64,000 nt of DNA. Source: Amycolatopsis umgeniensis (GTDB lineage Bacteria > Actinomycetota > Actinomycetes > Mycobacteriales > Pseudonocardiaceae). Position numbers and translations under genes: made by a program. Position 1 is the first letter of the stretch; every line of letters begins with the position of its first letter. Under the pieces are notes generated by a model. The model was given only the letters and a program-made list of their open reading frames with translations, had not been told where the DNA came from and ran no database searches. Shown piece after piece: positions 17,529-25,785 of the stretch. The stretch covers positions 8,928,001-8,992,000 of the forward strand of contig NZ_JACHMX010000001.1 of NCBI RefSeq assembly GCF_014205155.1. The letters run 5' to 3'.

Positions 17529-17587
17529 TTCTTCTCCTCGGTCTCGGGGAGAAGCTAGCGGTGGGCACCGACGGTTCCGGTGAGAAG

Positions 17588-17644
17588 GAGGGCTGAAGGG
17601 GACTTTCCCCGCGTCTCACGCGGTGAAGGGCCCCTTCAGCCCTC
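17588..17644. terminator. Nested hairpin downstream of the FMN reductase; repeat family A
   Basis: Perfect 14-bp arms GAGGGCTGAAGGGG (17588-17601) and CCCCTTCAGCCCTC (17631-17644) enclose an inner perfect hairpin CCGCGT-ctc-ACGCGG (17609-17623). The palindrome TGAAGGGCCCCTTCA (17624-17638) overlaps the right arm. It lies just 3' of the reductase gene and fits a terminator, but no T-tract follows. It belongs to the TGAAGG..CCTTCA family. Confidence 0.65.
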
Positions 17645-17649
17645 GCTCG

Positions 17650-18186
17650 CTAGGCGGCGTAGGGCCGGACCTGCCTCGCGTCGCGCAGCGCGTTGGCCCA
17701 CCAGTTCAGCTGGTTCAGCAACGTGGTCGCCGCGAGGTCGGCGCCGTCGGCGTCCAGGTGCTCGCCGTCGGAGCCGAAGTTGTTCCAGGCGTAGGGGAAG
17801 CTCACGGTTTCGCGGATCGTCATGGCGTGGAGTTCGGCGAAGACCGGGCGCAGGTGCTCGACCGCGCGCAGGCCGCCGGAGATCCCGCCGTAGGAGACGA
17901 AGGCGACCGGCTTGCCGTGCCATTCACGGCCGGTTTCGTCGAGCGCGTTCTTGAACGGGCCGGGGTAGCTGTGGTTGTACTCGGGGACGATCACGACGAC
18001 GGCGTCCGCGGTGGCGACGCCGGAGGCGAGGCCGCCGGGGGTTTCGGCGAGGTCGATGACGGTCAGGGCTAGGTCGTCGCGCTGTTTGGCGCGATCGAGG
18101 AACCAGTTCGCGACTACGGGAGCGAAGCGGCCCTCACGGACGCTGCTGATCACGACGGCGAGCTGATAGGGCGAGTTCGTTGTCAT
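17650..18186 (-). CDS. NADPH-dependent FMN reductase family protein
   Basis: The 178-aa flavodoxin-like protein contains the FMN phosphate-binding segment SSVREGRFAPVVANW (residues 14-28) and the conserved VPEYNHSYPGPFKNALDE motif near residues 85-102 that lines the flavin. The later SYGGISGGLRAVEHLRPV helix is also typical. Such enzymes reduce FMN, quinones or azo compounds with NADPH. The gene is divergent from an ArsR-like regulator, and its promoter region carries a MerR/SoxR-like dyad at 18201-18220, suggesting redox control by a regulator not encoded here. Confidence 0.92.
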   Translation of the reverse strand: MTTNSPYQLAVVISSVREGRFAPVVANWFLDRAKQRDDLALTVIDLAETPGGLASGVATADAVVVIVPEYNHSYPGPFKNALDETGREWHGKPVAFVSYGGISGGLRAVEHLRPVFAELHAMTIRETVSFPYAWNNFGSDGEHLDADGADLAATTLLNQLNWWANALRDARQVRPYAA

Positions 18187-18200
18187 GCCCAGACCGTAAA

Positions 18201-18220
18201 ACCTGAACTTAGGTTGAGGT
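18201..18220. promoter_or_regulatory. Dyad upstream of FMN reductase (MerR/SoxR-like box)
   Basis: ACCTGAAC-ttag-GTTGAGGT is an inverted repeat with 7 of 8 pairs, beginning 15 bp upstream of the reductase start. Its shape recalls the ACCTCAA..TTGAGGT operators of MerR-family redox regulators. No MerR gene is in the window. Confidence 0.4.
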
Positions 18221-18255
18221 CAAACTCCAGAATCCGCCCATTTCCAAGAGGCAAT

Positions 18256-18287
18256 CGCAGAGAACTCTTTGCAAAGGATTCTCTGCG
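18256..18287. promoter_or_regulatory. 32-bp imperfect palindrome upstream of ArsR-like regulator
   Basis: CGCAGAGAACTCTTTG (18256-18271) is followed directly by CAAAGGATTCTCTGCG, matching its reverse complement at 14 of 16 positions. It ends 17 bp before the ATG at 18305 and includes a TTGCAA hexamer that could be a -35 element. This is probably the autoregulatory site of the winged-helix protein. Confidence 0.5.
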
Positions 18288-18304
18288 GTTATAGGCTGGA
18301 AGGC

Positions 18305-18883
18305 ATGGGGAAGAGCGAGAGGTATCTCGCGCGGATCGACGGCCGCCTTCTGCGAGCGTTGTCGCATCCGCTGCGGGTCAGGATTCTGGAACTGCTGCGG
18401 GAGGACGGCCCGGCCACGGCGTCCGGACTGGCGAAGCGGGTGGGGGAGAGTTCCGGGACCACGAGCTGGCATCTGCGCCAGCTGGCCGAATGCGGCTTGA
18501 TCGCGGACGACGCCGAACGCGGCAGCAGACGCGACCGATGGTGGAAGGCCGTGCACGAAGGCGATCAGATGCGCGCCGCGGACTTCATCGACGACCCGGA
18601 CCTCGCCGGTCCGTTCAACGCCTACGCCCACACGATGATCGAGCGGCGTCACGCCGCCGAAGCACAGTTCGTCGCCGAAGTGCGGGACTGGGCCGACGAG
18701 TGGATCGACAAGGTCAGCTTCCACGACTCGCCGCTGTCGCTGACTCCCGACGAGGCCGCCGCGTTGAGCGACGAGATCCTCGACGTGATCGGCCGCTATC
18801 GCCGTCCGGAGAAGGACGGCGACACCCAGGTCCGCGTGCACTGGGCGGCCTTCCCGAGACGGTCGCGCCCGGAACGACCATGA
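18305..18883 (+). CDS. ArsR-like winged-helix transcriptional regulator
   Basis: The ATG at 18305 (GGAAGG upstream) gives 192 residues. The N-terminal winged helix is clear: LLRALSHPLRVRILELLRED, then SGLAKRVGESSGTTSWHLRQLAECGLI as recognition helix and wing (residues about 15-75). The C-terminal half is helical and acidic, as in the larger HTH_20 group rather than metal-sensing ArsR proteins; no Cys metal site is visible. Its stop overlaps the MFS start (ATGA), a regulator-exporter pair suggesting control of drug efflux. Confidence 0.87.
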   Translation: MGKSERYLARIDGRLLRALSHPLRVRILELLREDGPATASGLAKRVGESSGTTSWHLRQLAECGLIADDAERGSRRDRWWKAVHEGDQMRAADFIDDPDLAGPFNAYAHTMIERRHAAEAQFVAEVRDWADEWIDKVSFHDSPLSLTPDEAAALSDEILDVIGRYRRPEKDGDTQVRVHWAAFPRRSRPERP

Positions 18884-20130
18884 GCAGGCTGCCACTGGGG
18901 GCCCTGGTCGTGGCGTCGGGGATCTCCTCGGCCGGGGTGATGATGACACTGCTCGCGATTCCCTGGTTCGTCCTGCAGAGCACCGGGAGCGGCACCAAGA
19001 CCGGTCTCGTCACCGCAGCCGAGGTGCTCGGCCTGATGGTCGCCGCACTGCTCGGCGGACCGATCGTGGACCGGGTCGGCACGCGCCGGGCCAGCGTCGG
19101 CGCGGACCTGCTGACCACCGTCACGGTCCTGCTGATCCCGCTCGCGACGAGCACGACCGGACTCGGCCTGCCCGGATTGATCGCGCTGTCGTTCGTGATG
19201 GGTGTGTCCCGCGGCCCCGCCGACACGGCGAAGCAGGTGCTGCTCCCCGGAGTCGCCGAACTCGGCGATGTCCGCATGAGCCGCGCCGCGAGCGCCGTCG
19301 AGGCGGCGATGAGAACCGGACGGATGGTGGGCGGGCCCGCCGCCGGCGCGCTCATCGCGCTGATCGGCCCGATCCAGGTGCTGTACGTCGACGCCGGTGC
19401 GCTGCTGCTGTCCGCCGCGCTGGTGTTCACGCTGATCCCCGCCGCGGCCGGTCCGCCGAGGCCGTCTTCGGGCGGATACCTCAAGGAACTGCGCGAAGGG
19501 CTCGGGTACGTCAAACGGGACGGCGTGCTGCGCGCGATCGTCGGCATGCTGATGCTCACCAACAGCCTCGACTTCGGCTTGCTCGGCGTCCTGTACCCGG
19601 CGTACGGCGACCAGGTCCTGCACAGCACCGCCCTCATCGGCGCGATGATCACCGCCGTCGCGGTCGGCGCGCTCATCGGCTCGGCGCTCTACGGCTGGGT
19701 GGGCCACCGGTTTTCGCGGCGGACCGCGATCCTCGTCGCCGTCGGCATCGAAGGCGCCCCGCGATTCGCCCTGCTCGCTCTGGAGCCGAAGCCGGCCGTC
19801 CTCCTCTCGGGGCTGGTGGTCGCCGGGATCGGGGCGGGCGCGCTCAACCCGATCCTGCTCCCGGTGGTCTACGAACGGGTTCCGGAGGCCGTCCGGGGCC
19901 GCGTGCTGAGTCTGCTCGTCGGCGGGGTGCTCGCCGCGATGCCGCTCGGCTCGATGGCGGCGGGACTGTTGCTGGACGGTGCCGGGCTCGTCGGCGCGCT
20001 CGCCGTGTTCGGCGGCCTGTACCTGATCGCCGGCACGTTCCCGGCGATCTTCCGGGTTTGGCGCGGGCTCGACGATCCCGCCCCGATCGGGGGTGACCGG
20101 CTGGTGAACCAGGGGGCGCGGACCGACTAG
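18880..20130 (+). CDS. MFS transporter, multidrug/enterobactin-exporter type
   Basis: The 416-aa protein has about 12 membrane segments. The MFS motif A region between helices 2 and 3 reads GGPIVDRVGTRRASVGAD, and the central loop lies around residues 185-200. The overall pattern resembles EntS-type and DHA3 exporters in the cytoplasmic membrane. It is translationally coupled to the ArsR-like regulator (overlap 18880-18883), so expression is probably derepressed by the substrate. The compound transported is unknown. Confidence 0.9.
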   Translation: MSRLPLGALVVASGISSAGVMMTLLAIPWFVLQSTGSGTKTGLVTAAEVLGLMVAALLGGPIVDRVGTRRASVGADLLTTVTVLLIPLATSTTGLGLPGLIALSFVMGVSRGPADTAKQVLLPGVAELGDVRMSRAASAVEAAMRTGRMVGGPAAGALIALIGPIQVLYVDAGALLLSAALVFTLIPAAAGPPRPSSGGYLKELREGLGYVKRDGVLRAIVGMLMLTNSLDFGLLGVLYPAYGDQVLHSTALIGAMITAVAVGALIGSALYGWVGHRFSRRTAILVAVGIEGAPRFALLALEPKPAVLLSGLVVAGIGAGALNPILLPVVYERVPEAVRGRVLSLLVGGVLAAMPLGSMAAGLLLDGAGLVGALAVFGGLYLIAGTFPAIFRVWRGLDDPAPIGGDRLVNQGARTD

Positions 20131-20140
20131 GCTCGGCGTC

Positions 20141-21283
20141 ATGTCGCGCCGTTCCCTTCACAACCCAGCCCCCGACGCCGCCAGCCTCCGCGCTCGCCTC
20201 GACAGGGCCCGTGCCGCCGCGGCCGCCGCGGACACCGACGCCCTGCTGATCGCGCCCGGTTCGGACCTGCGCTACCTGATCGGCCAGGCCGGGGGTTCCT
20301 TCGAACGGCTGACCACGCTGGTGATCCCGGCCGACGGCGTCCCGGCGCTGGTGCTGCCGAAGCTGGAAGCCCCCGGTTACGCCGACGTCCCCGCCGACGA
20401 ACTCGGCATCGAGATCGTCACCTGGGTCGACGGGGACAACGCCTACGAACTGGTCGCCGACAGGCTGGGCAAGGCCGGCCGTGTCGCGGTCAGCGACTTC
20501 ACCCCGGCCCTGCACGTGCTGGCCTTCCGCGGCGCGCTCGGCGACGCCGAGCAGACGCTGGCCGGGCCGATCGTGCGTGAACTGCGGATGCGCAAGGACG
20601 CGGCCGAGATCCAGGCGCTGCGCGACGCGGGCGCGGCCATCGACAGGGTCCACGCCCGGGTCCACGAGTGGCTGCGGCCGGGCCGGACCGAGGCCGAGGT
20701 CGGCGCGGACATCACCGCCGCGATCGTCGAAGAAGGCCACACCCACGCCGACTTCGTGATCGTCGGCTCGGGCCCGAACGGCGCCAGCCCGCACCACGAC
20801 GTCTCCGAGCGGGTCATCGAGCGCGGCGACGTCGTCGTGGTCGACATCGGCGGCCCCATCGCCGAGGGCTACAACTCCGACTCCACCCGCACGTACGCGG
20901 TCGGTGAGCCGCGCGACGCCGACGTCGCCGAGACGTACGCCGTCCTGCAGCGGGCCCAGCGCGCCGCGGTCGAGGCCGTCCGCCCGGGCGCCACCGCCGA
21001 GTCGATCGACGCCGCCGCGCGCGACATAATCGCCGAAGCGGGTTACGGCGAGTACTTCATCCACCGCACCGGTCACGGCATCGGCCTCGACGTGCACGAG
21101 GAGCCCTACATCATCAAGGGCAACGCGCTGCCGCTCGAGCCGGGTATGGCCTTCAGCGTCGAGCCCGGTATCTACCAGCCGAACCGCTGGGGCGCCCGCA
21201 TCGAGGACATCGTCGTGGTCACCGAAGACGGTGTCGAGTCGGTCAACCAGCGTCCGCACGACCTGATCGTGCTCGACGCATGA
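20141..21283 (+). CDS. M24-family Xaa-Pro aminopeptidase/dipeptidase
   Basis: The 380-aa protein has a creatinase-like N-terminal domain and a pita-bread catalytic domain. All five metal ligands can be placed: Asp235 (VVVDIGG), Asp247 (NSDSTRTY), His312 (HRTGHGIG), Glu341 (SVEPGIY) and Glu355 (RIEDIV). It should hydrolyse X-Pro peptides with two metal ions in the cytoplasm. The stop overlaps the start of an Lrp/AsnC regulator gene, an arrangement suggesting control by amino acids or peptides. Confidence 0.93.
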   Translation: MSRRSLHNPAPDAASLRARLDRARAAAAAADTDALLIAPGSDLRYLIGQAGGSFERLTTLVIPADGVPALVLPKLEAPGYADVPADELGIEIVTWVDGDNAYELVADRLGKAGRVAVSDFTPALHVLAFRGALGDAEQTLAGPIVRELRMRKDAAEIQALRDAGAAIDRVHARVHEWLRPGRTEAEVGADITAAIVEEGHTHADFVIVGSGPNGASPHHDVSERVIERGDVVVVDIGGPIAEGYNSDSTRTYAVGEPRDADVAETYAVLQRAQRAAVEAVRPGATAESIDAAARDIIAEAGYGEYFIHRTGHGIGLDVHEEPYIIKGNALPLEPGMAFSVEPGIYQPNRWGARIEDIVVVTEDGVESVNQRPHDLIVLDA

Positions 21284-21732
21284 CCGGTTCTCTGGAGCCG
21301 CTGGACCAGGCCATCGTGGGTGAGCTGGCGGCGGACGGGCGGCGCAGTTTCACCGACCTCGCCGAGCGGGTCGGGCTCTCGGTGTCCGCGGTGCACCAGC
21401 GGGTGCGGCGCCTGGAGCAGCGCGGCGTGATCCTCGGATACACCGCGCGGCTCGACGGCGAACAGATCGGCCTCCCGCTCACGGCGCTGATCTCGCTGAC
21501 ACCGAACGATCCGGCCGCCCCGGACGACTATCCGCAGCGGCTCGAGCACATCAAGGAGATCGAGTCCTGCTACTCGGTCGCCGGGGACGAGTCGTACATC
21601 CTCCTGGTCCGGGTGGCTTCGCCGCTCGGCCTGGAGGATCTGCTCCGCCGCATCCGCGAGTCCGCCAAGGTCTCGACGCGGACCACGGTGGTGCTGTCGA
21701 CGCCGTTCGAAGGTCGCTCGCCCACCTTGTGA
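21280..21732 (+). CDS. Lrp/AsnC-family transcriptional regulator
   Basis: The 150-aa protein has the Lrp helix-turn-helix (SFTDLAERVGLSVSAVHQRVRRLEQRGVI, residues about 22-50) and a C-terminal RAM ligand-binding domain (ESCYSVAGDESYILLVRVASPLGLEDLL). It is coupled to the aminopeptidase gene by an ATGA overlap (21280-21283) and probably responds to an amino acid. Its size is normal and nothing appears broken. Confidence 0.92.
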   Translation: MTGSLEPLDQAIVGELAADGRRSFTDLAERVGLSVSAVHQRVRRLEQRGVILGYTARLDGEQIGLPLTALISLTPNDPAAPDDYPQRLEHIKEIESCYSVAGDESYILLVRVASPLGLEDLLRRIRESAKVSTRTTVVLSTPFEGRSPTL

Positions 21733-21778
21733 AATCGGAAACCGGGTGGGCTTGCGCGGCGCTGGTACGATAAAAGGT

Positions 21779-22006
21779 ATGGCAACACGTAAGGTCACAC
21801 TCTCACTCGACAGTGGTGCGCTCGAGTTCGCCGAGCGGGCGGCCAAGGCACACGGGATTTCGGTCTCGTCGTGGTTGTCCAAGGCTGCCCGCAGGGAAGC
21901 CGTCCGCACCGGATACACCCCGCAGCGAGCCCCGGTCGCACCGTCCGCCGAATCGGACGAGGCCGAGCTGACAGCCGCGGAGAAGGATCTGCGTGCACAG
22001 GGGTGA
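21779..22006 (+). CDS. Putative antitoxin of a toxin-antitoxin-like pair
   Basis: The 75-aa protein starts at ATG 21779 after AAAAGG. The first 40 residues (MATRKVTLSLDSGALEFAERAAKAHGISVSSWLSKAA) look like a ribbon-helix-helix DNA-binding domain, and the acidic C-terminus (SAESDEAELTAAEKDL) could bind a toxin. It overlaps the next gene by 14 bp. Size, order and overlap match antitoxin genes, but assignment is by pattern only. Confidence 0.6.
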   Translation: MATRKVTLSLDSGALEFAERAAKAHGISVSSWLSKAARREAVRTGYTPQRAPVAPSAESDEAELTAAEKDLRAQG

Positions 22007-22292
22007 AGTCTGGACGTACCACCCCCCGACCGAACCGGCACGGCAGCGCACCGTCGTACTGCTGTCCTCGGACGGGGTGAACGAATCCGAGCGGCCGTGG
22101 CTGCTCGGAACCGAACTGCTGGACCGTGATCCGCAGGACATCCTCGGTGTCGCGGTCGACGCGCGCTATTGGGTCTCCACGCTGAACCTCACGCGCCTGT
22201 ACCGGCCATGGTTCGACGAGAAGATCGCGGAGATCGACCAAGAGGTCCAGGAGCGCATCGACATCGCGTTGCGCGCGGCACTGGATCTCTAG
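21993..22292 (+). CDS. Putative PemK/MazF-like toxin
   Basis: The GTG at 21993 lies inside the upstream gene and yields 99 residues. The N-terminus MHRGEVWTYHPP and the following RTVVLLSSDGVNES strand match the start of PemK/MazF ribonucleases (RGEVW..., then a VVVSsd strand). The rest (LLGTELLDRDPQDILGVAVD) is less typical. MazF-type proteins cleave mRNA and are inhibited by the adjacent antitoxin. The 3' end overlaps the convergent SGNH hydrolase gene by four bases. Confidence 0.6.
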   Translation: MHRGEVWTYHPPTEPARQRTVVLLSSDGVNESERPWLLGTELLDRDPQDILGVAVDARYWVSTLNLTRLYRPWFDEKIAEIDQEVQERIDIALRAALDL

Positions 22293-23368
22293 CGGGCGAT
22301 GACCTCGGGTGCGGCGTGCAGCTTGCCGTCGGCTCCCGAGAGGCACGACGCGTTCCCGCCGCGGGCGGCGAGGAACTCGTTGAGGCAGTTCGCGATCTGA
22401 GCGTGCCCGTTCGCGTTGGGGTGGAAGGACTCCTGCAACGCGTGGCTCGCGCGGTCCACCTGGCCGAGGTCACGCAGCTGCAGCGTCAGCCTGCTGAACC
22501 ACTCGTTCGCCGGTTCGCTGCTGCACGCTTCGCGGCCGGCACCCGCCCGTGAAAGGTCGAGGAACCGCGAGCTGGTCGCCCTCGATGCCTGCTTGAGCCC
22601 GTCCGAGAGGACGGAGACGCCGTCGCGGCGCATCCATTCCAGGTCCTCGGTGCGGAACGGGCAGCCGTTGAGGCTGCGCAACGCCTCCGGGATCTGGGGG
22701 CCGACGGGCGAGGCGTACGACATCAGCACGAGCTGGTAGTCCGCCGGGACGTAACCGGCCTGCGCCAGCACCTTCTTGACGTCCGCGACCGCGTTGGTCA
22801 CCTTCGGCACCATGGCGTCCACTTTGGACTTCCAGGTGGTGCGAAGCGCCTCGCTGCAAGGCGGATTCTGCGGCGAGAACCACGCCTTGAAGCACTCGCT
22901 GACCTGAGCGGAGAACTTCGGCTCGTCGTTCGCGCCCACCGCGATCACCACCGCGGCGACCCGGTGATTCTTGATCAGCTCCGCGAGCTGCTGCGCCTGC
23001 GACGGTTCGGTCCATTGCTTGGCCTCGCCGAGAGCGATCTGCTCGGAAGGCGCGCCCGAACAAGCGAGGTTCTTCCGTGCGGTGACGTCGGGGATCTTGA
23101 TCTGCTCGACGAAGGCGTTGGGGGAGCGGTGGCACCAGTTGCCGCCCTGCCCGTTGGTCGTGGGCGTGTAGTCGCCCGCGCCCTCACCGGAAACGGTGCT
23201 GTCGCCGATGGAGACGACCGTCAGCGGCCCCGTTCCCGGCGGGCCTTGGCGCGGGGACGGTTGCCCCGGGCGGCTCTCCGACCCGGTAAAGGCAATGAAC
23301 CCGACGAGAACCACCACGAACGTGAGCGCGAGAGCACCCCACCACCACCGGAAACGTCGCATCGTCAC
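22289..23368 (-). CDS. Membrane-anchored/secreted SGNH (GDSL-type) hydrolase
   Basis: The 359-aa protein has an N-terminal membrane segment or uncleaved signal (residues about 10-28, WGALALTFVVVLVGFIAF) and a proline-rich linker. Block I is SIGDSTVSGEG (nucleophile Ser in GDS, about residue 57), block III is AVGANDEP, and the catalytic Asp/His block is the variant SFHPNANGH (residues about 325-333), so the usual DxxH is not obvious. Four or more cysteines suggest disulfides outside the cell. It should be an extracellular esterase or lipase; the substrate is unknown. Confidence 0.85.
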   Translation of the reverse strand: MTMRRFRWWWGALALTFVVVLVGFIAFTGSESRPGQPSPRQGPPGTGPLTVVSIGDSTVSGEGAGDYTPTTNGQGGNWCHRSPNAFVEQIKIPDVTARKNLACSGAPSEQIALGEAKQWTEPSQAQQLAELIKNHRVAAVVIAVGANDEPKFSAQVSECFKAWFSPQNPPCSEALRTTWKSKVDAMVPKVTNAVADVKKVLAQAGYVPADYQLVLMSYASPVGPQIPEALRSLNGCPFRTEDLEWMRRDGVSVLSDGLKQASRATSSRFLDLSRAGAGREACSSEPANEWFSRLTLQLRDLGQVDRASHALQESFHPNANGHAQIANCLNEFLAARGGNASCLSGADGKLHAAPEVIAR

Positions 23369-23438
23369 CGGATTCTACGGACTCCTTGCCCGACAGGGTG
23401 ATCATGGCGGTGTGACGTTGCGTATCCGGCCGGACGAG

Positions 23439-23463
23439 GGCGACGGAGCGAGGCTCCGCCGCC
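23439..23463. terminator. Hairpin 3' of the FAD monooxygenase gene
   Basis: GGCGACGGAGC (23439-23449) pairs at 10 of 11 positions with GCTCCGCCGCC (23453-23463) around a 3-nt loop. It lies 19 bp past the stop of the monooxygenase gene on the minus strand; a T-tract is lacking. Confidence 0.5.
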
Positions 23464-23481
23464 CTTGGGAACCGGGGGTGG

Positions 23482-25050
23482 TCAGACGCCGGCCCAGCGC
23501 TCGATCGCGGTGTCGAGCAGCTTCCGCGCATTGTCGTCGGAGACGTTGTCCGCCCAGGCGATGATCCCGTCCGGACGCACGAACAGGCTCGGCTCGGAAG
23601 CATCGGCGTCCGCCACGTATGCGACCAGGTGCTCCAGCCCGCGGACCGCTTCCGCGTACCGGCCCTCGGCGGACCGGTCGAGGAGAACGAAACGGCCGTC
23701 ATGGGCGTGATCCGCGAGACGGCCTCCGGTGCTCAACTCGGCGTCCCCCGTGATGGAACCGACAGGCTCCTCTCCGTCCTCGGCGACGTCGTACCGCTGC
23801 AGGATCCCGGAGGACAGCGCGATCATGTGGTTCGTCGCACCCGGAACGGTGAACAGATCGTCGCCGATCACCTTCCGCAGCTGCGCGGTGCGTTCGTCGC
23901 CCCGCATGAGGGCGACCTGCGCCCTCGTCCAGTCCAGCACCCACGCGCCGATCGGATGCCGTTCGGAGTGGTAGGTGTCGAGCAGTCCCGCCGGAGCCGT
24001 GCCCTGGATGGTCGCGGCGAGTTTCCAGCCGAGGTTGACCGCGTCGCCGAGCCCGAGGTTGAGACCCTGCGCGCTGAACGGCGAATGCACGTGGGCGGCG
24101 TCGCCGGCGAGGAACACCCGGCCGCGACGGTAAGCCCGCGCCTGACGGGCGTTGTCCGACCACCGGGTCGCCCGGCCGTGCAGGCCGGTGATCGTCACGG
24201 GGATCCCGCTGACCTCCCGCACCGCGCTCTGCAGCTCCTCGACGGTGACGGGCGCGTCGCGGTCTTCCGGCTGCGGCGTGAACCGGGCGACGAGGATGCG
24301 TCCGGGCACCGGGCCGTAGGTGTAGATGCCGCGGGGGGTCCAGTTCCAGCCGCGGCGCAGCTCGCTTGGGTCGTCGAAATCGGCGATCGCCTGGTAGCCC
24401 ACGAGTTCCGGGTCGGTGCCCACGAAATCGACGCCGAGCGTCCTGCGGATGACGCTCCGGCCGCCGTCGGCCGCCACGACCCAGCCGGCCGTGAAGTCGC
24501 CGGCGCTGGTCTCGACGACGACGTCGGCATCGTCATCCAGGTCCGTGCCCGTGCCGCGCAACCCCCGCACCTCGACGCCGCGGCGGATCTCGACGCCGAG
24601 CCGGGCGCAGTGTGCTCCGAGAAGCAGTTCGAGATCGTGCTGCGGCACGAAGATGCCGTTGGCCACGGCGGTGTGCGCGGCCAGCACCGGATCGTCCTGG
24701 TCGACGAGGTCGTGCCGGAACATGAGCCCCGCGAAATGCCCGATGACCGCGAACCGGCGGGACTTCTCGTTGGCCGCGTCCTCGAGCGCGCGCACGGTTC
24801 GGTTCATGCGTCCGGTGGTGAAGGCCCCGGAGGCGGCAAGGCGACCGCGCTGCACCTCTTCCGCGGCGGGGAGCAGGCCACGCCGGTCGAGAATCTCCGC
24901 GCTGGCGACGTTGATCGAACCGGACTTGATCGTCTGATCGGGCTCTTCGAGCCGCTCCAGCACGGTCACTCGCACTCCTCGCAGGGCCAGCTCGCTCGCG
25001 AGAAGCAGGCCGGTGGGCCCCGCTCCGACGACGATCACAGCGTTCCGCAT
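23482..25050 (-). CDS. FAD-dependent aromatic monooxygenase (PheA/TfdB/Rox-like)
   Basis: The 522-aa flavoprotein shows the FAD-binding GAGPTGLLLASELALRG motif (residues 9-25), the DG motif VVAADGGRSVIRRTLG (near 190-205), and the second FAD motif GDAAHVHSPFSAQGLNLGLGDA (near 310-331). A thioredoxin-like C-terminal domain completes the class A monooxygenase architecture. Relatives hydroxylate phenols, polyketides or rifampicin using NAD(P)H and O2. It is divergent from a TetR gene, and the 68-bp gap is filled by a three-copy operator, so the enzyme is probably induced by its substrate. Confidence 0.92.
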   Translation of the reverse strand: MRNAVIVVGAGPTGLLLASELALRGVRVTVLERLEEPDQTIKSGSINVASAEILDRRGLLPAAEEVQRGRLAASGAFTTGRMNRTVRALEDAANEKSRRFAVIGHFAGLMFRHDLVDQDDPVLAAHTAVANGIFVPQHDLELLLGAHCARLGVEIRRGVEVRGLRGTGTDLDDDADVVVETSAGDFTAGWVVAADGGRSVIRRTLGVDFVGTDPELVGYQAIADFDDPSELRRGWNWTPRGIYTYGPVPGRILVARFTPQPEDRDAPVTVEELQSAVREVSGIPVTITGLHGRATRWSDNARQARAYRRGRVFLAGDAAHVHSPFSAQGLNLGLGDAVNLGWKLAATIQGTAPAGLLDTYHSERHPIGAWVLDWTRAQVALMRGDERTAQLRKVIGDDLFTVPGATNHMIALSSGILQRYDVAEDGEEPVGSITGDAELSTGGRLADHAHDGRFVLLDRSAEGRYAEAVRGLEHLVAYVADADASEPSLFVRPDGIIAWADNVSDDNARKLLDTAIERWAGV

Positions 25051-25065
25051 GCCATCTCTCCAAGG

Positions 25066-25104
25066 TTTACTCGGTAAGTTTACTTGGTAAGCTTAACGAG
25101 TAAA
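25066..25104. promoter_or_regulatory. Three-copy TetR operator between monooxygenase and tetR
   Basis: Three contiguous 13-bp units are present: TTTACTCGGTAAG (25066-25078), TTTACTTGGTAAG (25079-25091, direct copy with one mismatch) and CTTAACGAGTAAA (25092-25104, inverted copy). The outer two form a near-perfect dyad. It is AT-rich and central in the divergent promoter region, so TetR binding would shut off both genes. Confidence 0.75.
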
Positions 25105-25118
25105 GGTACGGTTGTCAC

Positions 25119-25727
25119 ATGGCGAAGCGAGGAGACAGGGGCGGGGCGAAGACGCGGGCGCATATCGCCGCCGTCGCGACGGAGCTGTTCCTGGAGCGCG
25201 ACTTCGACGACGTCACCGTCGCCGAGGTCGCCGCCGCGGCCGGTGTGTCGAAGGTGACGGTGTTCGCGCACTTCGATCGCAAAGAGGACCTCGCGCTCGA
25301 CAGGCTGCCTGACGCCGTCGGTATCGCCAGGGCCTCGATTCGCGAGCGGCCGGACGGGGTGGACGTCGTCGAAGCCTTGCGCCGGACGGCTCTCGCCCTC
25401 GCGGAAGAACAGCATCCGCTCTCAGGGCTGGCCGAGGGGGGCGATCCGCTCGCGCGCACTGTCGCCGGTTCGCGGGCGCTCATTTCGCGGCTGCGCGAGT
25501 TCGAGCACGAGATCGAGGCGGAGCTGGCCGACGAGCTCGAGAACGACGCCCGGTTCTCGGGCGACAGCGAACTGGTCGCCGCGCTGATCGTCGCCGCGTA
25601 CCGCACCGTCGCCGTGGCGACGGTGCGGCGACGCCTCCACGGAGACGATCTCGCCGCCGTGGTCACCGCGCACTGCGAGCGGTTGAACGCCGCCTTCGGC
25701 GCGCTGTCCACGGCTCTGCGGAGCTGA
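25119..25727 (+). CDS. TetR-family transcriptional regulator
   Basis: The 202-aa protein (ATG 25119) has a standard TetR N-terminus: a DNA-binding domain at residues about 10-56 with the recognition helix in VTVAEVAAAAGVSKVTVFAHFDRKEDL. The C-terminal domain is helical and variable. It is divergent from the FAD monooxygenase gene and should bind the 25066-25104 repeats, repressing itself and the monooxygenase until an aromatic ligand is present. The ligand is unknown. Confidence 0.92.
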   Translation: MAKRGDRGGAKTRAHIAAVATELFLERDFDDVTVAEVAAAAGVSKVTVFAHFDRKEDLALDRLPDAVGIARASIRERPDGVDVVEALRRTALALAEEQHPLSGLAEGGDPLARTVAGSRALISRLREFEHEIEAELADELENDARFSGDSELVAALIVAAYRTVAVATVRRRLHGDDLAAVVTAHCERLNAAFGALSTALRS

Positions 25728-25739
25728 GCTCATACCGCC

Positions 25740-25775
25740 GGGCCGCACCAGATGCGGGAGCACCTGATGCGGCCC
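25740..25775. terminator. Bidirectional hairpin between tetR and ovoA
   Basis: GGGCCGCACCAG (25740-25751) and CTGATGCGGCCC (25764-25775) pair at 11 of 12 positions. The hairpin lies between two convergent genes and should stop transcription from both sides. Confidence 0.6.
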
Positions 25776-25785
25776 TGTGGCGGGG

